Shown here: piece after piece, positions 12,528-23,337 of the stretch
How the letters are laid out: each line of letters starts with the position of its first letter
Position numbering within the stretch: position 1 is the first letter of the stretch
From: Eustoma russellianum
Taxonomy: Eukaryota; Streptophyta; Magnoliopsida; Gentianales; Gentianaceae
DNA length: 64,000 nt
NCBI GenBank assembly: GCA_036186865.1
Contig: AP025055.1
Location: forward strand, 23,686,439 to 23,750,438
Direction: 5' to 3'
The notes under the pieces: model-generated
Database searches by the model: none
Seen by the model: only the letters and a program-made list of their open reading frames with translations
Told to the model about the DNA's origin: nothing
Made by a program: the position numbers and the translations under genes

Positions 12528-12532
12528 AATAT
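12528..12532. repeat. Target-site duplication AATAT of element N, left
   Basis: AATAT directly precedes the 5' LTR and recurs at 18462-18466 directly after the 3' LTR. Outside it the G LTR sequence continues (GTGC on the left, GCAATTCATGAC on the right). Confidence 0.9.
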
Positions 12533-13835
12533 TGATGCGATTCAAGGAGCCCTAAACGTACAAACTTCACAAACAAGGGTCTTGAACATACAAACTCCAC
12601 AAACAAGAAGCTTTTGCACAAATAGAAGATGTAAACTAAAGAGCTTCTTGTCAAACATGTACAAGATGAGCCAAGGAATGTAGATGCCTGCTTTTTTCTA
12701 TGTTTATTGAGGTTATGATCTTACTACCCTTGAGTTTAATGCATATTATAAGATGTAAAGGTTGGTGGGAAGGCAGGATGGTATTTTCTTGCGTTAGCGT
12801 CATAATATCGAGTCTAGTTTTTTTGTTTTGTCTTTGTTTTGGTCTAGGATATTTTATAGAGTCTTGTAATATGTGTTTATAGTGCTAATTATTGTTTTTG
12901 AGTTTTTTCTAAGGTGACAAGGCTAAATTAGGAAAGTTACTTGGAGAATCCCTATTTTTCAGGAAGGAAGCCAGACACTGTTCGGTATTTTAGATGCACA
13001 GGTCAGAACACATGTTCAAATGAGTTCAAACAACTTGTAGTTGTTAGAAACCTGAATTTGGGACGATTTTCATGTTTTACACTTTTCTTAATTCGGGATA
13101 CAAGATGGACCGAAATCAGATGGAAGTTCGGAGTTCAGAATTGAAAATACTGAAGTTCACAGAATGGATAGCTAGTCTTGGGATCTCTGTCAAGAAGAGT
13201 CCCAATGAGATGATTCAAAAGCCCAAATTCAAGGAAATTTCATGATATACAATTTTGATGAAGAGTGCAAATCCTAATTCGGAGTCTAGAAGTGGGTAGA
13301 AGCTAATAACTGACAGGGTATAATTCTAGGACGAGATTTTAGAGATTTGAATTATATAATCTTCCTTGATTAGCTTTGACTCATCTTTTATGTAAATTTG
13401 ATTAAGATTGATACATAGTAATATGAGGACTTTGATTGATTATTTATCTTTAGGAAAATCAAATTATAGTCTTAAATAGGTAGGCAACGGCTGTACAAAA
13501 AAAATACAGTTTTAAGAATTTCAATTTCAGAATTCCAGCATTTTGTGCAGCCGTGTGTTGCCTTCTTTTGGTGTGTTTTTCCTTTGGTTTTCACAAAGTA
13601 AAATCAAGGCTAGATCCAATAAAGGTTTGAGCAAACCTAGTTGGTGAATCACAATCCAAGGATACAACACGACGTGTTGGATTGGGAGATTTGAATTGCT
13701 CGACGTAGACGTTGTTGAATTCTCTTGTCCAAGAAGGTGGTGTTTTCACCATTGTCCCATACAAGGGTTGATCAAAGGTGTCTTTTGGAGTTGAAAGAAG
13801 CAATCGTCATTTCCATACGATCCAAGATCGTATCA
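12533..13835 (+). repeat. Element N 5' LTR
   Basis: Starts TGATGCGATT and ends GATCGTATCA. Aligns along its whole length with 17148-18461, with scattered substitutions and small indels, so the copy is not very young. A stem-loop at about 13482-13562 has arms GGCAACGGCTGTACA and TGTGCAGCCGTGTGTTGCC. Confidence 0.92.
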
Positions 13836-15422
13836 AACTGGTATCAGAGCGAAGGTTTCTTCTTTACAACTCGCATATCCTTCTTTCTCTTGTTTTTTCT
13901 CTCACTGTTTTCTTCCTCGTGCCCAAGCGTCCGTTCCCCATCTTTGTTTCTTCTTTCCCTCAATTACAATTGTCATCTTAATTTTTTTAAAAAAAAGAAA
14001 AAGTTCCTGTCTTTTGGTTCAAATCACCCTACATTCCCCATGCATGTGTATGTGATTCTAACTGTTGCTTGGAACCTTTTTCTTCTTTCTTGATTCACAG
14101 TATAACCATCTCGTTTAAATAAAAAAACCTAATTCCTATATCCTCCACCAGCGTTATTGCTTATACCTTGCTGTGTTTTGATTCTTGTTCTTTTCTTTGT
14201 GGCTTTAGGCCAGAAGGCCTAGCAAACATTACAAATAAAAAAAAGACAGAGGGATCACGTTTTGTTAATTCTAGACAGTACGGTCCTTGCACAAAAGGTT
14301 GATCCTTTTCGCAAATATTTTTTCTCTTAACCTTTCAAGATCATATCCATACACGCTTAACAATAGGGTTCATTGTGATAGGGTTTAAATTCCGCCATAT
14401 CATATAAATCTAGTCCATTGCTTGAAAGGGCCACCTAGTGTCCCTCGTAGATCTTGTTGCTAACGAAGCTTTTAGTTGATTTTAGACTTGTGTGACTTGA
14501 TTGCATTGTTGCTTGGTTTGTGTTGCAATTTTCTTGTATCCAAGGCATCATCTTCAAGCCAAACCAAGCCACAAAAGGCTTAATCCCAGAGACAAAAACT
14601 ATTTAGCCTAATAAAACTAAAGAAAAGAACGAGGTACCAATTGTTTTTTTGCCACGAAGTCTATTTCCACAACATCATCTTTGTGAAACTAAGAATTCCT
14701 TTAAGCTTACCCTCAGATTCCACCCTGAGGGCAGCTTTGGTCTAATCATAAGTTGCTTTTTATTTAAACCCTAGCAGGAGGACACCCACGGATACACCAG
14801 CAGAATACCAAAAAGAGCCGAAAAAAGTGTACAAAAAAAAGAAGAAAAAGAGAAGTGCAAGAAAAAGCGTACCAAGTTTGTTGATGAATTGTTTGAATAC
14901 CAAGTCTCATCCAAGACCACAAAACCTTGCCTTTTTAAGCCACAAAATACTACACCATTCATTGTCTTTACACTTGGATACTTGATGATTGTAATCGAAT
15001 CAACAACTTGTAATTAATTTGCATAAGGCCAAGGCTAACTAAAGATTGCCCAGGGCAACCCTTAGTTTTCTTTGGCTCAGCCTTTGACATAATTTTTGGT
15101 CTCATTTTCCTTGATACTTAGAAGGTTAAGTGTGTTAAATTGTCTTGTTCTTGGCTTGATACCTTTGCTTATTAGTTGCTGAAATTTGGGTGACACATTG
15201 GAGAAAAAGGTGCAATTGATCATCGGATTGTGCTAGCCACTTGAGAAGCTTGATTTGGTTGTATCTACCTCAAGATTGGCCGAGGAAAGCACAAACTTGA
15301 GTGACTACATAAGAGCGAGAGAGGAACATACACCTTGATTTTGATTTTCACTAACGTAACGAAATCTCTTTTTTCTTTGTGTTAGTTTTCCTTGTTTTCT
15401 TTATTTCATTTCAGGAGAAAAT
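13836..15422 (+). other. Element N leader, non-coding
   Basis: About 1.6 kb between the primer site and the first gag-like ATG. Stop-rich with short homopolymer runs. Small ORFs in it look incidental. Confidence 0.6.
13839..13855 (+). promoter_or_regulatory. Element N primer-binding site (tRNA-iMet)
   Basis: TGGTATCAGAGCGAAGG begins three bases after the 5' LTR. The first 12 bases match the usual plant initiator-Met tRNA primer site. Confidence 0.85.
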
Positions 15423-16113
15423 ATGTCGTCAACCAATGCCGTAGCGGAGGAGACGAGGGTTGAAGTGTCTCTTTAAAAGGTGCTGGAGAAATTGCAAGAA
15501 ATCTCCAACAAGGTGGAAGAATTGGATTGGAGAACCTTGAATCAACAAAGTTCACAAGTTGAAGAGTTGGTTGGCACCATTTTGGGAGTTATGTGTTATG
15601 AGCATGACTACAACGAGGCTAAAAACGCATGATTGCCTTTGGAAAATCAAATGGTATTTGGGTAAGAAATTGGTGTTGCAAAGTGCCTAAGTTTCAAAAT
15701 TATTCACAACATGATAAAGATATTAAAACATATTACAATGAATTTCTAGATGACTTATATTATGCTTACAATGAAGAGATTGAAGAATTAACCATGATTA
15801 GATTCATTGTTGGGTTAAATAAAGAGATTGCACATGAAAGAATGCATTGTAGATATGAAACACTTGAAGCTATGTATGAGCATGCAACCAACATTGAAAA
15901 TAGGATAAAATTTAAGAAGGGCATGGATGATTTTTTTGCTAAAATGCATAAGCGTGGCAAAGCTGAAATTGTTTCTAAAAAGAGCAAAAAGCTGAAATTG
16001 TACATAAAGTTGATGCCAACACAAAACCAAAAGTTGATTTGTTCCCACATGACTTGAATGAGGTCAAAGTTAATGCATCTAATGAGCATGAATTGCATGA
16101 TAATACAACTTAA
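15423..16113 (+). pseudogene. Element N gag remnant
   Basis: An ATG at 15423 opens MSSTNAVAEETRVEVSL, followed by a stop (TAA) after about 17 codons and then a coiled-coil-like stretch (LEKLQEISNKVEELDW). The 15629-16057 ORF carries the part most like a Ty3/gypsy gag: YYNEFLDDLYYAYNEEIEEL, then a segment with FIVGLNKEIAHERMHCRYE, which corresponds to the usual RFL.GLN.EIA pattern. A frameshift near 15995 and a TAA at 16111 then lead into the next ORF. It is broken and would not give a full Gag. Placement in the gag superfamily is by motif only. Confidence 0.72.
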
Positions 16114-17217
16114 TTGCATGGCGAAATCTTGGTTGAATTGCATGAGAAAACGAGAGAACATGAGGATGATTTACATGTTGAAGTAGCATCGCCTATTTGT
16201 CTTGATTTGTGTGAACCACATGCATTGTGTGATCTTGAATTGAAACCTGAACTTGAGATTGTGTCACATGAATTAGATGATGATTTAAATGATGAATCGG
16301 ATGCAATTAATTTGGATGAATCTGAGTTGATACTTAAGAGTGTTGGATCATTTGTTCTTGAATCTTTTAAAATGTGTGTTGGTCTCCCTAGTCTACACTG
16401 TTTTCATGATCCTTTTTATATAAATCATATACACACGGCCTTTAGCATGACCCATTCCCACAGTATGCTTGTTCATAGGATGATTCATGCAATGTTTGCT
16501 CATAAGAGATGCCATATCACATTGTCTTGTTTCCCTTTCCAAATCATGGTAACTTTTGACTTTGTGTTCCATGATAAATTGTTGGTCTATGTATTGATTG
16601 AGTTTTGCTGTTCCTTGCATGATGGATTTTGGTTGCATCTAACATATTCATGTTTGATTGAGAGAAGCTTGACTGTACACCATAAACACATCAAGAAGAG
16701 GTTTGTATTCACGTGGAGTCGTGTTTTAGTGTGTGATAAGTCTTTCTTTCGGAAGCTTCATAAGTGTCTCACTTATGCTTTGTTAATGCATCCTAAGCAT
16801 GATAAAGTGAAAATACAAAAGAGGTATGACTCTACTCCTTATTTATCTCTTTGCCATCATCTTTTACTTGTTCATGATTCTACATATACATTTATTGAGT
16901 TAGAGTTTGAGGTGTATGTCTTTGTGCACCCTAATCATGTTAGGAAGAGCTGTTTACTACTGTCTAGATGTGTCATCATTGGAGTACGTGGTCATCCCAA
17001 GCATGTTAGACATAAATTATGTATGATTATTGCACTTGGTTTGCTTGAACTTGTATCTTACATAGTTTATGAGTCATTTGTGGAGTATCCCTCTTATCCA
17101 TTTGTGTGTTTAGATTCGAGGTCGAATCTTTTTGAGGAGGGAAGGAATGATGCGATTCAAGGAGCCCTAAACGTACAAACTTCAGAAACAAGGGTCTTGA
17201 ACAAACAAACTCCATAA
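16114..17217 (+). CDS. Unassigned His/Leu/Cys-rich ORF of element N
   Basis: 367 codons with no stop, from just after the TAA at 16111 to a stop inside the 3' LTR. The first codon is TTG; the first in-frame ATGs come later, around 16372. The N-terminal 90 residues are acidic (HELDDDLNDESDAINLDESE). The rest is rich in His, Leu, Cys and aromatics, with a repeated motif, HPNHVRKSC and HPKHVRHKLC. The end reads LDSRSNLFEEGRND across the polypurine tract, a pattern often seen at the 3' end of gypsy coding regions. I see no protease, RT, RNase H, integrase or chromodomain motif. It could be a continuation of gag after one stop, or a separate accessory protein. Function unknown. Confidence 0.55.
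   Translation: MHGEILVELHEKTREHEDDLHVEVASPICLDLCEPHALCDLELKPELEIVSHELDDDLNDESDAINLDESELILKSVGSFVLESFKMCVGLPSLHCFHDPFYINHIHTAFSMTHSHSMLVHRMIHAMFAHKRCHITLSCFPFQIMVTFDFVFHDKLLVYVLIEFCCSLHDGFWLHLTYSCLIERSLTVHHKHIKKRFVFTWSRVLVCDKSFFRKLHKCLTYALLMHPKHDKVKIQKRYDSTPYLSLCHHLLLVHDSTYTFIELEFEVYVFVHPNHVRKSCLLLSRCVIIGVRGHPKHVRHKLCMIIALGLLELVSYIVYESFVEYPSYPFVCLDSRSNLFEEGRNDAIQGALNVQTSETRVLNKQTP
17134..17147 (+). promoter_or_regulatory. Element N polypurine tract
   Basis: GAGGAGGGAAGGAA lies directly before the 3' LTR TG, the expected place for plus-strand priming. It is also coding in the ORF above. Confidence 0.88.
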
Positions 17218-18461
17218 ACAAGAAGCTTTTCCACAGATAGAAGATGTAAACTAAAGAGCTTCTTGTTCAAACATGTACAAGATGAGCCAAGGAATGTAGA
17301 TGCCTGATTTTTTTCTATGTTTATTGAGGCTATGATCTGATTATCATTGAGTTTAATGCATATTATAAGATGTAAAGATTGGTGGGAAGGCAGGATGGTC
17401 ATTTATTGCGTCAGCGTCATAATATCGAGTCTAATTTTTTTGTTTTGTCTTTGTTTTGGTCTAGGATATTTTATAGAGTCTTATAATATGTTTTTATTGT
17501 GCTAATTATCATTTTTGAGTGTTTTCTAAGGTGACAAGGCTAAATTAGGAAAGTGATTTGAAGAATCCCTATTTTTCAAGAAGGAAACTGGACACTGTTT
17601 GTCATTTTAGATGTACAGGTCGGAAGACATGTTCAAATGAGTTCAAACCACTTGGAGGTGTTAGAAATCTTAATTTGGGACGATTTTTATGTTTTACACT
17701 TTTCCTAATTCTGGCTACAAGATGGACCGAAATTAGGTGGAAGTTGGGAGTCCAGAATGGAAAGTACTGAAGTTGACTGGATCAATAGCTAGTCTTGGGA
17801 AGCCCGTATCTTTGTCAAGAAGAGTCTAAATGAGATGATTCAAAAGTCCAAATTCAAAGGAATTGCATGAGCTACAATTTGGATGAAGAGTGCAAACCCT
17901 AATTCGAAGTCTAGAAGCGGGTAGAAGCTAATAACCGACAGGGTGTAATTCTAGGACGAGATTTTAGGGATTTGAATTATATAATCTTCCTTGATTAGCT
18001 TTGACTTATCTTTTATGTAAATTCAATTAAGATTGATACGTAGTAATCTGAGGACTTTGATTGATTATTTATCTTTAGGAAAATCAAATTATAGTCTTAA
18101 ATATGTAGGCAACGGCTGTACACAGAAAAATACAGTTTTCAGAATTTCAATTTCAGAATTCCAGCATTTTGTGCAGCCGTGTGTTGCCTTCTTTTGGTGT
18201 GTTTTTCCTTTGGTTTTAACAAAGTAAAATAAATGCTACATCCGATCAAGGTTTGAGCAAACCTAGTTGGTGAATCACAATCCAAGGATACGGAACGACG
18301 TGTTGGATTGGGAGATTTGAATTGCTCGACGTAGACGTTGTTGACTTCTCTTGTCCAAGAAGGTGGTGTTGGCGCCATTGTCTCACGCAAGAGTTGATCA
18401 AAGGTGTCTTTTGGAGTTGAAAGAAGCGATCATCAATTCCATACGATCCAAGATCGTATCA
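17148..18461 (+). repeat. Element N 3' LTR
   Basis: Starts TGATGCGATT, ends GATCGTATCA; partner of 12533-13835. The stem-loop with GGCAACGGCTGTACA is conserved at about 18107-18187. Confidence 0.92.
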
Positions 18462-18466
18462 AATAT
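18462..18466. repeat. Target-site duplication AATAT of element N, right
   Basis: Matches 12528-12532 and restores the interrupted G LTR sequence. Confidence 0.9.
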
Positions 18467-21013
18467 GCAATTCATGACTAAATGCATCACCTGATACACA
18501 TATGGCCTTGTTCTCTAAGCTGGAAAATTTTCCAGAATTTACGTTCTGTTCATGCGGCCTCAAACATCACAATTCAGGACTACTTTCATAATCTCATGCC
18601 ATACATATGCATAATGGAGTCTTATCTACATGCCATAAAAATTTCGTAACGTTTCGAAGTAGATAAAACCCTCAAATCATTAGGTCACTGAAAAGAGTAC
18701 TGCTTAACCCAGCAGGGCAGAACCCACTTTTTACCTTAATTTCACGGCCATAAAATCTTATTTATTTTGGGCCAACACCTGGAAATTATAGTAAACACAC
18801 CAAGAAATAATATTCATATGCCCAACATCACATAAAGTCCAAATCCGCAAGACTAAGGTCTCCCCACTCATGCCACACTTCTGTCCTGTTTTGCAGTTTT
18901 TGTAACACAACTTCAATTCGATGGTTAGCCCTCAAAACACTGGTTCCAAGATGATTTATTTACATGGACATGTTCCTCTATGATATAAGTGATTACCAAA
19001 AGAATTCCAAAGCAATTCAATAGGTTTAGAGGGGTCATTTAACTATTTTCCCAAAACTGGTCGCATGCAGATTCTGGACTGACCAGTTGTCACTAAACAT
19101 TTTATTGCGGATAAACCACAAGTCTTTTTACCAAAATTCCAACTCATAGATTTAATAAACATACAAGGCTAGAATCCTACCAAAACTCAGTTCATTTGCA
19201 CGTTCCTAAGGTCCATTTTCAGGTCACACAACACACCACTTAAAGCTGTCCAGCTCCAGTAGTTTTTTTCCTTTTTGCCACTTTTCTAGTCAAGTGTTTA
19301 CCAACTAACCTTATTCCTCTAAGATGACTTAATAGACACTAAATACACCTTTAACATAAACATTCCAGGTTTCATAGAATTCATTAAGCTACATATGAAC
19401 CACCTCAATAACAGTTTTGAAATTTACACATAGCACACATCATTCTTGCACACTTTGCACTTAATAAAGTCTACCTTTGGCATAACTAATTCATGTATCA
19501 CATAATCTCCATAGACAGCCCATTTCTTACACATGGAAGAACTCATATTTCGTGTTAAAGTGAGCACAATACACCCATGTAGTAAATCATTCAAACATAC
19601 AACTTTTATACATCTTTTGCCTCACAAGATATGTTTTTCACAAGAATCAATGTTCATTCCTACTACCCCCTTCTAGCCCTCCCCCTTCCACGGTGAGAAA
19701 GATGAATCTTACTATGTTTACCTTAGACATGCAACACATACATCTTTAATGTAGGCAAACAACTCATCTTTGGAAGAGTTTCACACATGCAAGTCACTTT
19801 CCTTAAGGAACAACTAAGTTCTCATGCTTTAAACTTAGTATCTTCAACTAAGATTCGTATCTTAAAAATGGCTAGTCATTCAAGCATACACTTCACAAAT
19901 AAGTCAAGATTAACTAGAGTATACTTGCCTCTTTAAGCCAGGAATCCTCCTCTACCTTGAACCTTGGATGAAATGGATTGAAGTTTCCTCTACTACTCCA
20001 TATAGCATACGGTTTTGAGGGAGCAAAAAGGAAGAACATTAGCTATCATTTTAAATAAAGAATAGAGCTAGATTGAGGATAGATTAGATTACCAAAATGA
20101 GGCTTGAATAGAGTTTGATAGGGATTCAAACCACCAAGAATCTAGCACCACTTAGGAAGGTGAAGAATCCTCACCTAGTGACCATGGGGGTGTCACGGTT
20201 TTAGCAAGGAAAAAGAATATCAATGTGAGCTTGAAGATGAGAGTAGCCTTGACAATCCTATCTCTAACCAACCGTAGGGAGTGATGATGGTGATGAAATA
20301 GTTTAAGTGTTCAAGGGTCTTCAATGTCTTGCTTGGCAACTCTTGAAAGCGTTCAAGATTGGATGTAGAGGAGAGGCTTCTTGCTAATTTGAAGAAGACT
20401 CCATGATAGAAAAAGAGGGGAGGGGCGGCGCATGTGTCAAAAAAAGAGGAGACAAGGAATGCATGAAAAGTAGATAGCATCTTGGGTCTTGCATTTAACT
20501 ACCTTTTGGTCCCCCATGCCTTGCCTTTTCCTCTTATTTTATTGTAAGCTCAATAAATAATTAGAATTGAAAATTAAGGAGACTTCTAGAGACTCCTCTC
20601 ATGTTGGCCGAATTCTATGGGTGTTGGGGAGGGTATTTTGTTATTACACACATTTCATAACACATGCTTATATAATTATACCCTTATTTATAATATTTAA
20701 TTTCTTTTTTAGGCTTTTAGGCTTGCCTTTAACAAAGACCATTAAGACTAGTATTTTCATAAAAGAAAGAATATTCTAAAGTCCTTTAAGGTCCTTGTGG
20801 GCGAAATTCCAAGGTCTTGGAGGAGCAAATTGGTCATTTCACACGCTTCATAATACATACTTGGAGTATTATACTATTTATAGTGTTTACTTAAGGAAGA
20901 ATAATTAAAGAAGTGATAATAGAACTTAATAAAATGTGCTTGGAAGAACTAATGTTTTATTACGCCACTTCATACGGGTTTCAAGTACAGTACGATTTTC
21001 GTGGGGTACAACA
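18467..21013 (-). mobile_element. G-family LTR (5' LTR of a minus-strand element), right piece
   Basis: Continues 11377-12532 and ends GTGGGGTACAACA, the reverse complement of the G LTR start. Together the two pieces make about 3.7 kb. This subfamily has only one or two units of the 189-bp repeat (anchor TTCCAACTCA near 19138), against four or five in the LARD-like and solo LTRs, which accounts for part of its shorter length. The ORF at 20220-20480 has no counterpart in related copies and is not called. Confidence 0.83.
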
Positions 21014-21380
21014 AAAATTCTTCGAAAAATCTTGGAACAACATCATAAGACTATTAACTACATGTGTAAGCCTTTTTAGAATTACTTTAAGAGGTGAATA
21101 AAGTGGTTAGTTGGCTTTAGGAAGTGAGATTGTTCTAGAGTCTCCAAGACTCCATGTAGGCCGGATTTTTCTAAAAAGTTGGGAGGGTAGAATTGTCATT
21201 TCACTTGCTTCATGAGACATACTTAAATAATTATACCATTTCTCATAATATTTACTTTAAGGAAATTTAATTGAATAAGAAATAATAAAACTTAATTAAA
21301 TGCACTTGGAAGGACTGCTATCTTATTAAATCACTTCATAAGAGTCAGAGATACAGAGTGATTTCCGTTGGGTACAAAAA
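21014..21380 (-). mobile_element. G-like LTR start remnant
   Basis: A second, diverged copy of the G LTR start region. 21110-21377 resembles 20790-21013 (GGCCGGATT, then TTGTCATTTCACTTGCTTC, then CGTTGGGTACAA). The final ACA of the LTR terminus is altered. A third weaker copy lies at about 20575-20780. Confidence 0.6.
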
Positions 21381-21507
21381 TCCTTCCGCTACATCGATTC
21401 ATGTCTTATGCTTACATGCACATGAACATATCGACGCCTTGTACTTCTCTGAGTAGAGTACAATGGGTGCACCGCTTCGAGACCCTAGTCTGGGGCAGGG
21501 TGCTACA
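21381..21507 (+). mobile_element. G-like LTR 3' end fragment
   Basis: Ends GGGGCAGGGTGCTACA after a diverged copy of the pre-terminal block ATCGACGCCTTGTACTTC. Opposite in orientation to the preceding fragment, so the junction near 21380 is a rearrangement point. Confidence 0.6.
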
Positions 21508-22730
21508 GATGTCGTAGGGGGTTATGAAGGAAGTGGGTGAAAAGACATAATTTGTGATATGGATAGATGCAAAGAACAAAAGATATAAAGTGTCAAAGGA
21601 AGACCTTGGGCTCTGATACCAAATTGATGTGAATCCTCATGCAAGCTTGGATCTTTTCCTTCAAACTTACTTTCAAGGGTTGGCCCAAAAGAGTAACCTC
21701 TCCTTGCTTCCTTCAATGTCACGTCGGCTGAGCAACATCTCCACAACTGGACTAACGATGATCTTGACAAACGATTCGTCCTCCAAGACATTCTTCCCTT
21801 TGGCCTTGGAAAATACCACCTTAAATTTAGCTCAAACTTTAAAGATCCTAACCTTGATTTTATAAAAAACTAAGAAACAACTCAAAGACACAAGTCTTAA
21901 GAGAAAACTAAATCTTATTAAAGAGAAGAAGTGTTGTTGGAATGTGTTACAAAAATTGGCTTGAGGGACCTTTATATAGGCAAACAAATCTAATAACTAA
22001 ATAGAAAAGTCCTAACTCACAAGACCAACTAAATACAAGTCAAACTATATGGAAACTCCTAAGTTACAACTTCACATGTTGTGTAATTTAAAAAAAATTA
22101 AATAATCATTTCCGAACTTCCTAATGCCTAAGGTGACAGGCCATAATATACTTGTAACCTTGGAATTTGACAAAAACTTGAGTTCCTAAAATGTAGGGAT
22201 GATTCCCTAAAATGTTGGAACCTTGAGAGCCTTTTAGTCTCTTTTTGAGCCTTGATCCGTTATTGCGTTGCAAAGACTTGTACGTATTGGACTTTGATGT
22301 CTTCATCAATGTATTAGAACTCTTCAAGACCTTGACTTTGAGGCCAACATTGATACCATTCCAAGTTGAAATAAGATGTTATGATCGGTTGAAGTTTTCT
22401 CCAATCAGCATCAACTTCCTTGCCTACACTTCTTCAAGTACATGTCTTCTCCCATTAAGCTCCCTTCAAAATAAAGACACCACCAAGCATCATTCTCATC
22501 AAGGATAATAAAACGAAAGGCATGCTAGTGAAATACCTAAAAATTATTGTAATGGCAAAAATGTCCCTAAACTATAAAACACACAAACAAAGACGGAAAA
22601 ACCACAAAACATCACTATTCATGGAATTACTATCCATCCCTTCCCACCAACCCTTAAATCTTGTTTAAGACATGTACAACATAGAATAATCATGCATGAA
22701 ACTATAAAACTATGGGGCGCTCACGTGGGG
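21508..22730 (-). mobile_element. Probable minus-strand LTR with primer site, degenerate
   Basis: On the minus strand TGGTATCAGAGCCC (21608-21621) reads as an iMet primer site, and TGATGTGAATCC begins at 21625, as expected for an LTR end next to it. The rest to about 22500 has no coding signal I trust. The far end of this LTR cannot be placed. The nature of 22500-22730 is not clear. Confidence 0.45.
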
Positions 22731-23337
22731 GCTAATCAGCATTAACACTTGTTTGGTTATCGATTAGTGAACATGATCGTTGAACATTGTTATTTGATTG
22801 TTATAATGTTATGATCGTAAATCTTATTTGCAAATGGAAACATGATATTTTATATATATCGTTTTTATTTTGCAACACTTGTTTTCCGTGTATGGTATCA
22901 TGGTAAGTACAGTGTGGCTACTTACTGGGAAATGTATGTCGCTCATACTATACTCCATTGTTGTTTTGCAGAGAGACATGAATATTTGATAGAATACCCC
23001 GAGGATGATCAACAATGGAGATATTGAGGTCCAGGATATTTGGATGAGACTTTCGAGGATTTAGTTGAGGCAGTTATTTTGTGACTTGAGGTTTATGTAG
23101 ATTTGGGGATTTGGTATTTATTATCTACGTTTGATATTTGTATCGAATTAGATTTGCCTATACATTTATAATAATGATGATGATTATTTCGAGGTTTTTA
23201 TTTTATGACTTTCGCTTACATCGGTTTGTGTCACTTTGCTGACGTGTAATTGAATTGCATCGATACCTTGTATTTTCCTTAAAGAAATACAATGGGTAAG
23301 TTGTTTCGAATACTACGGCTCAGGACGGGTAGCTACA
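22731..23337 (+). mobile_element. Old gypsy LTR, 3' part
   Basis: Distantly G-like. It has a counterpart of the conserved LTR block (CTTACTGGG ... TTTTGCAGAGAG at 22920-22975), then TTTTTATTTTATGACTTTCG, then a terminus GGGTAGCTACA at 23337. The left edge is approximate. The LTR is followed immediately by a primer site. Confidence 0.6.

Larger units (their letters stand above)
11377..12532 (-). mobile_element. G-family LTR (5' LTR of a minus-strand element), left piece
   Basis: Begins TGTGGCGCCCC directly after the primer site, so it is the 5' LTR of a minus-strand element. It carries the conserved block (GGTGAGTGATAAAGTCACC, about 11765) and the hairpin array (12124-12372). It is interrupted at 12532/12533 by element N and resumes at 18467. 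The short minus ORF at 11953-12306 is a by-product of the repeat array. Confidence 0.88.
12533..18461 (+). mobile_element. Element N: non-autonomous gypsy-like LTR retrotransposon
   Basis: 5.93 kb element with LTRs of 1303 and 1314 bp, AATAT duplications, an iMet primer site, a leader of about 1.6 kb, a decayed gag and a long unassigned ORF ending at the polypurine tract. LTR ends form a short inverted repeat, TGATGCGAT at the start and ATCGTATCA at the end. I find no protease, RT, RNase H or integrase motifs in the 3.3 kb interior, so it would need enzymes from elsewhere. The gag fragment resembles Ty3/gypsy gag; lineage is uncertain. Confidence 0.9.

Noticed and set aside
13839..13855. TGGTATCAGAGC stretches as tRNA genes
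   Set aside because: Only the 12-18 bases complementary to the tRNA 3' end are present, each beside an LTR; they are primer sites.
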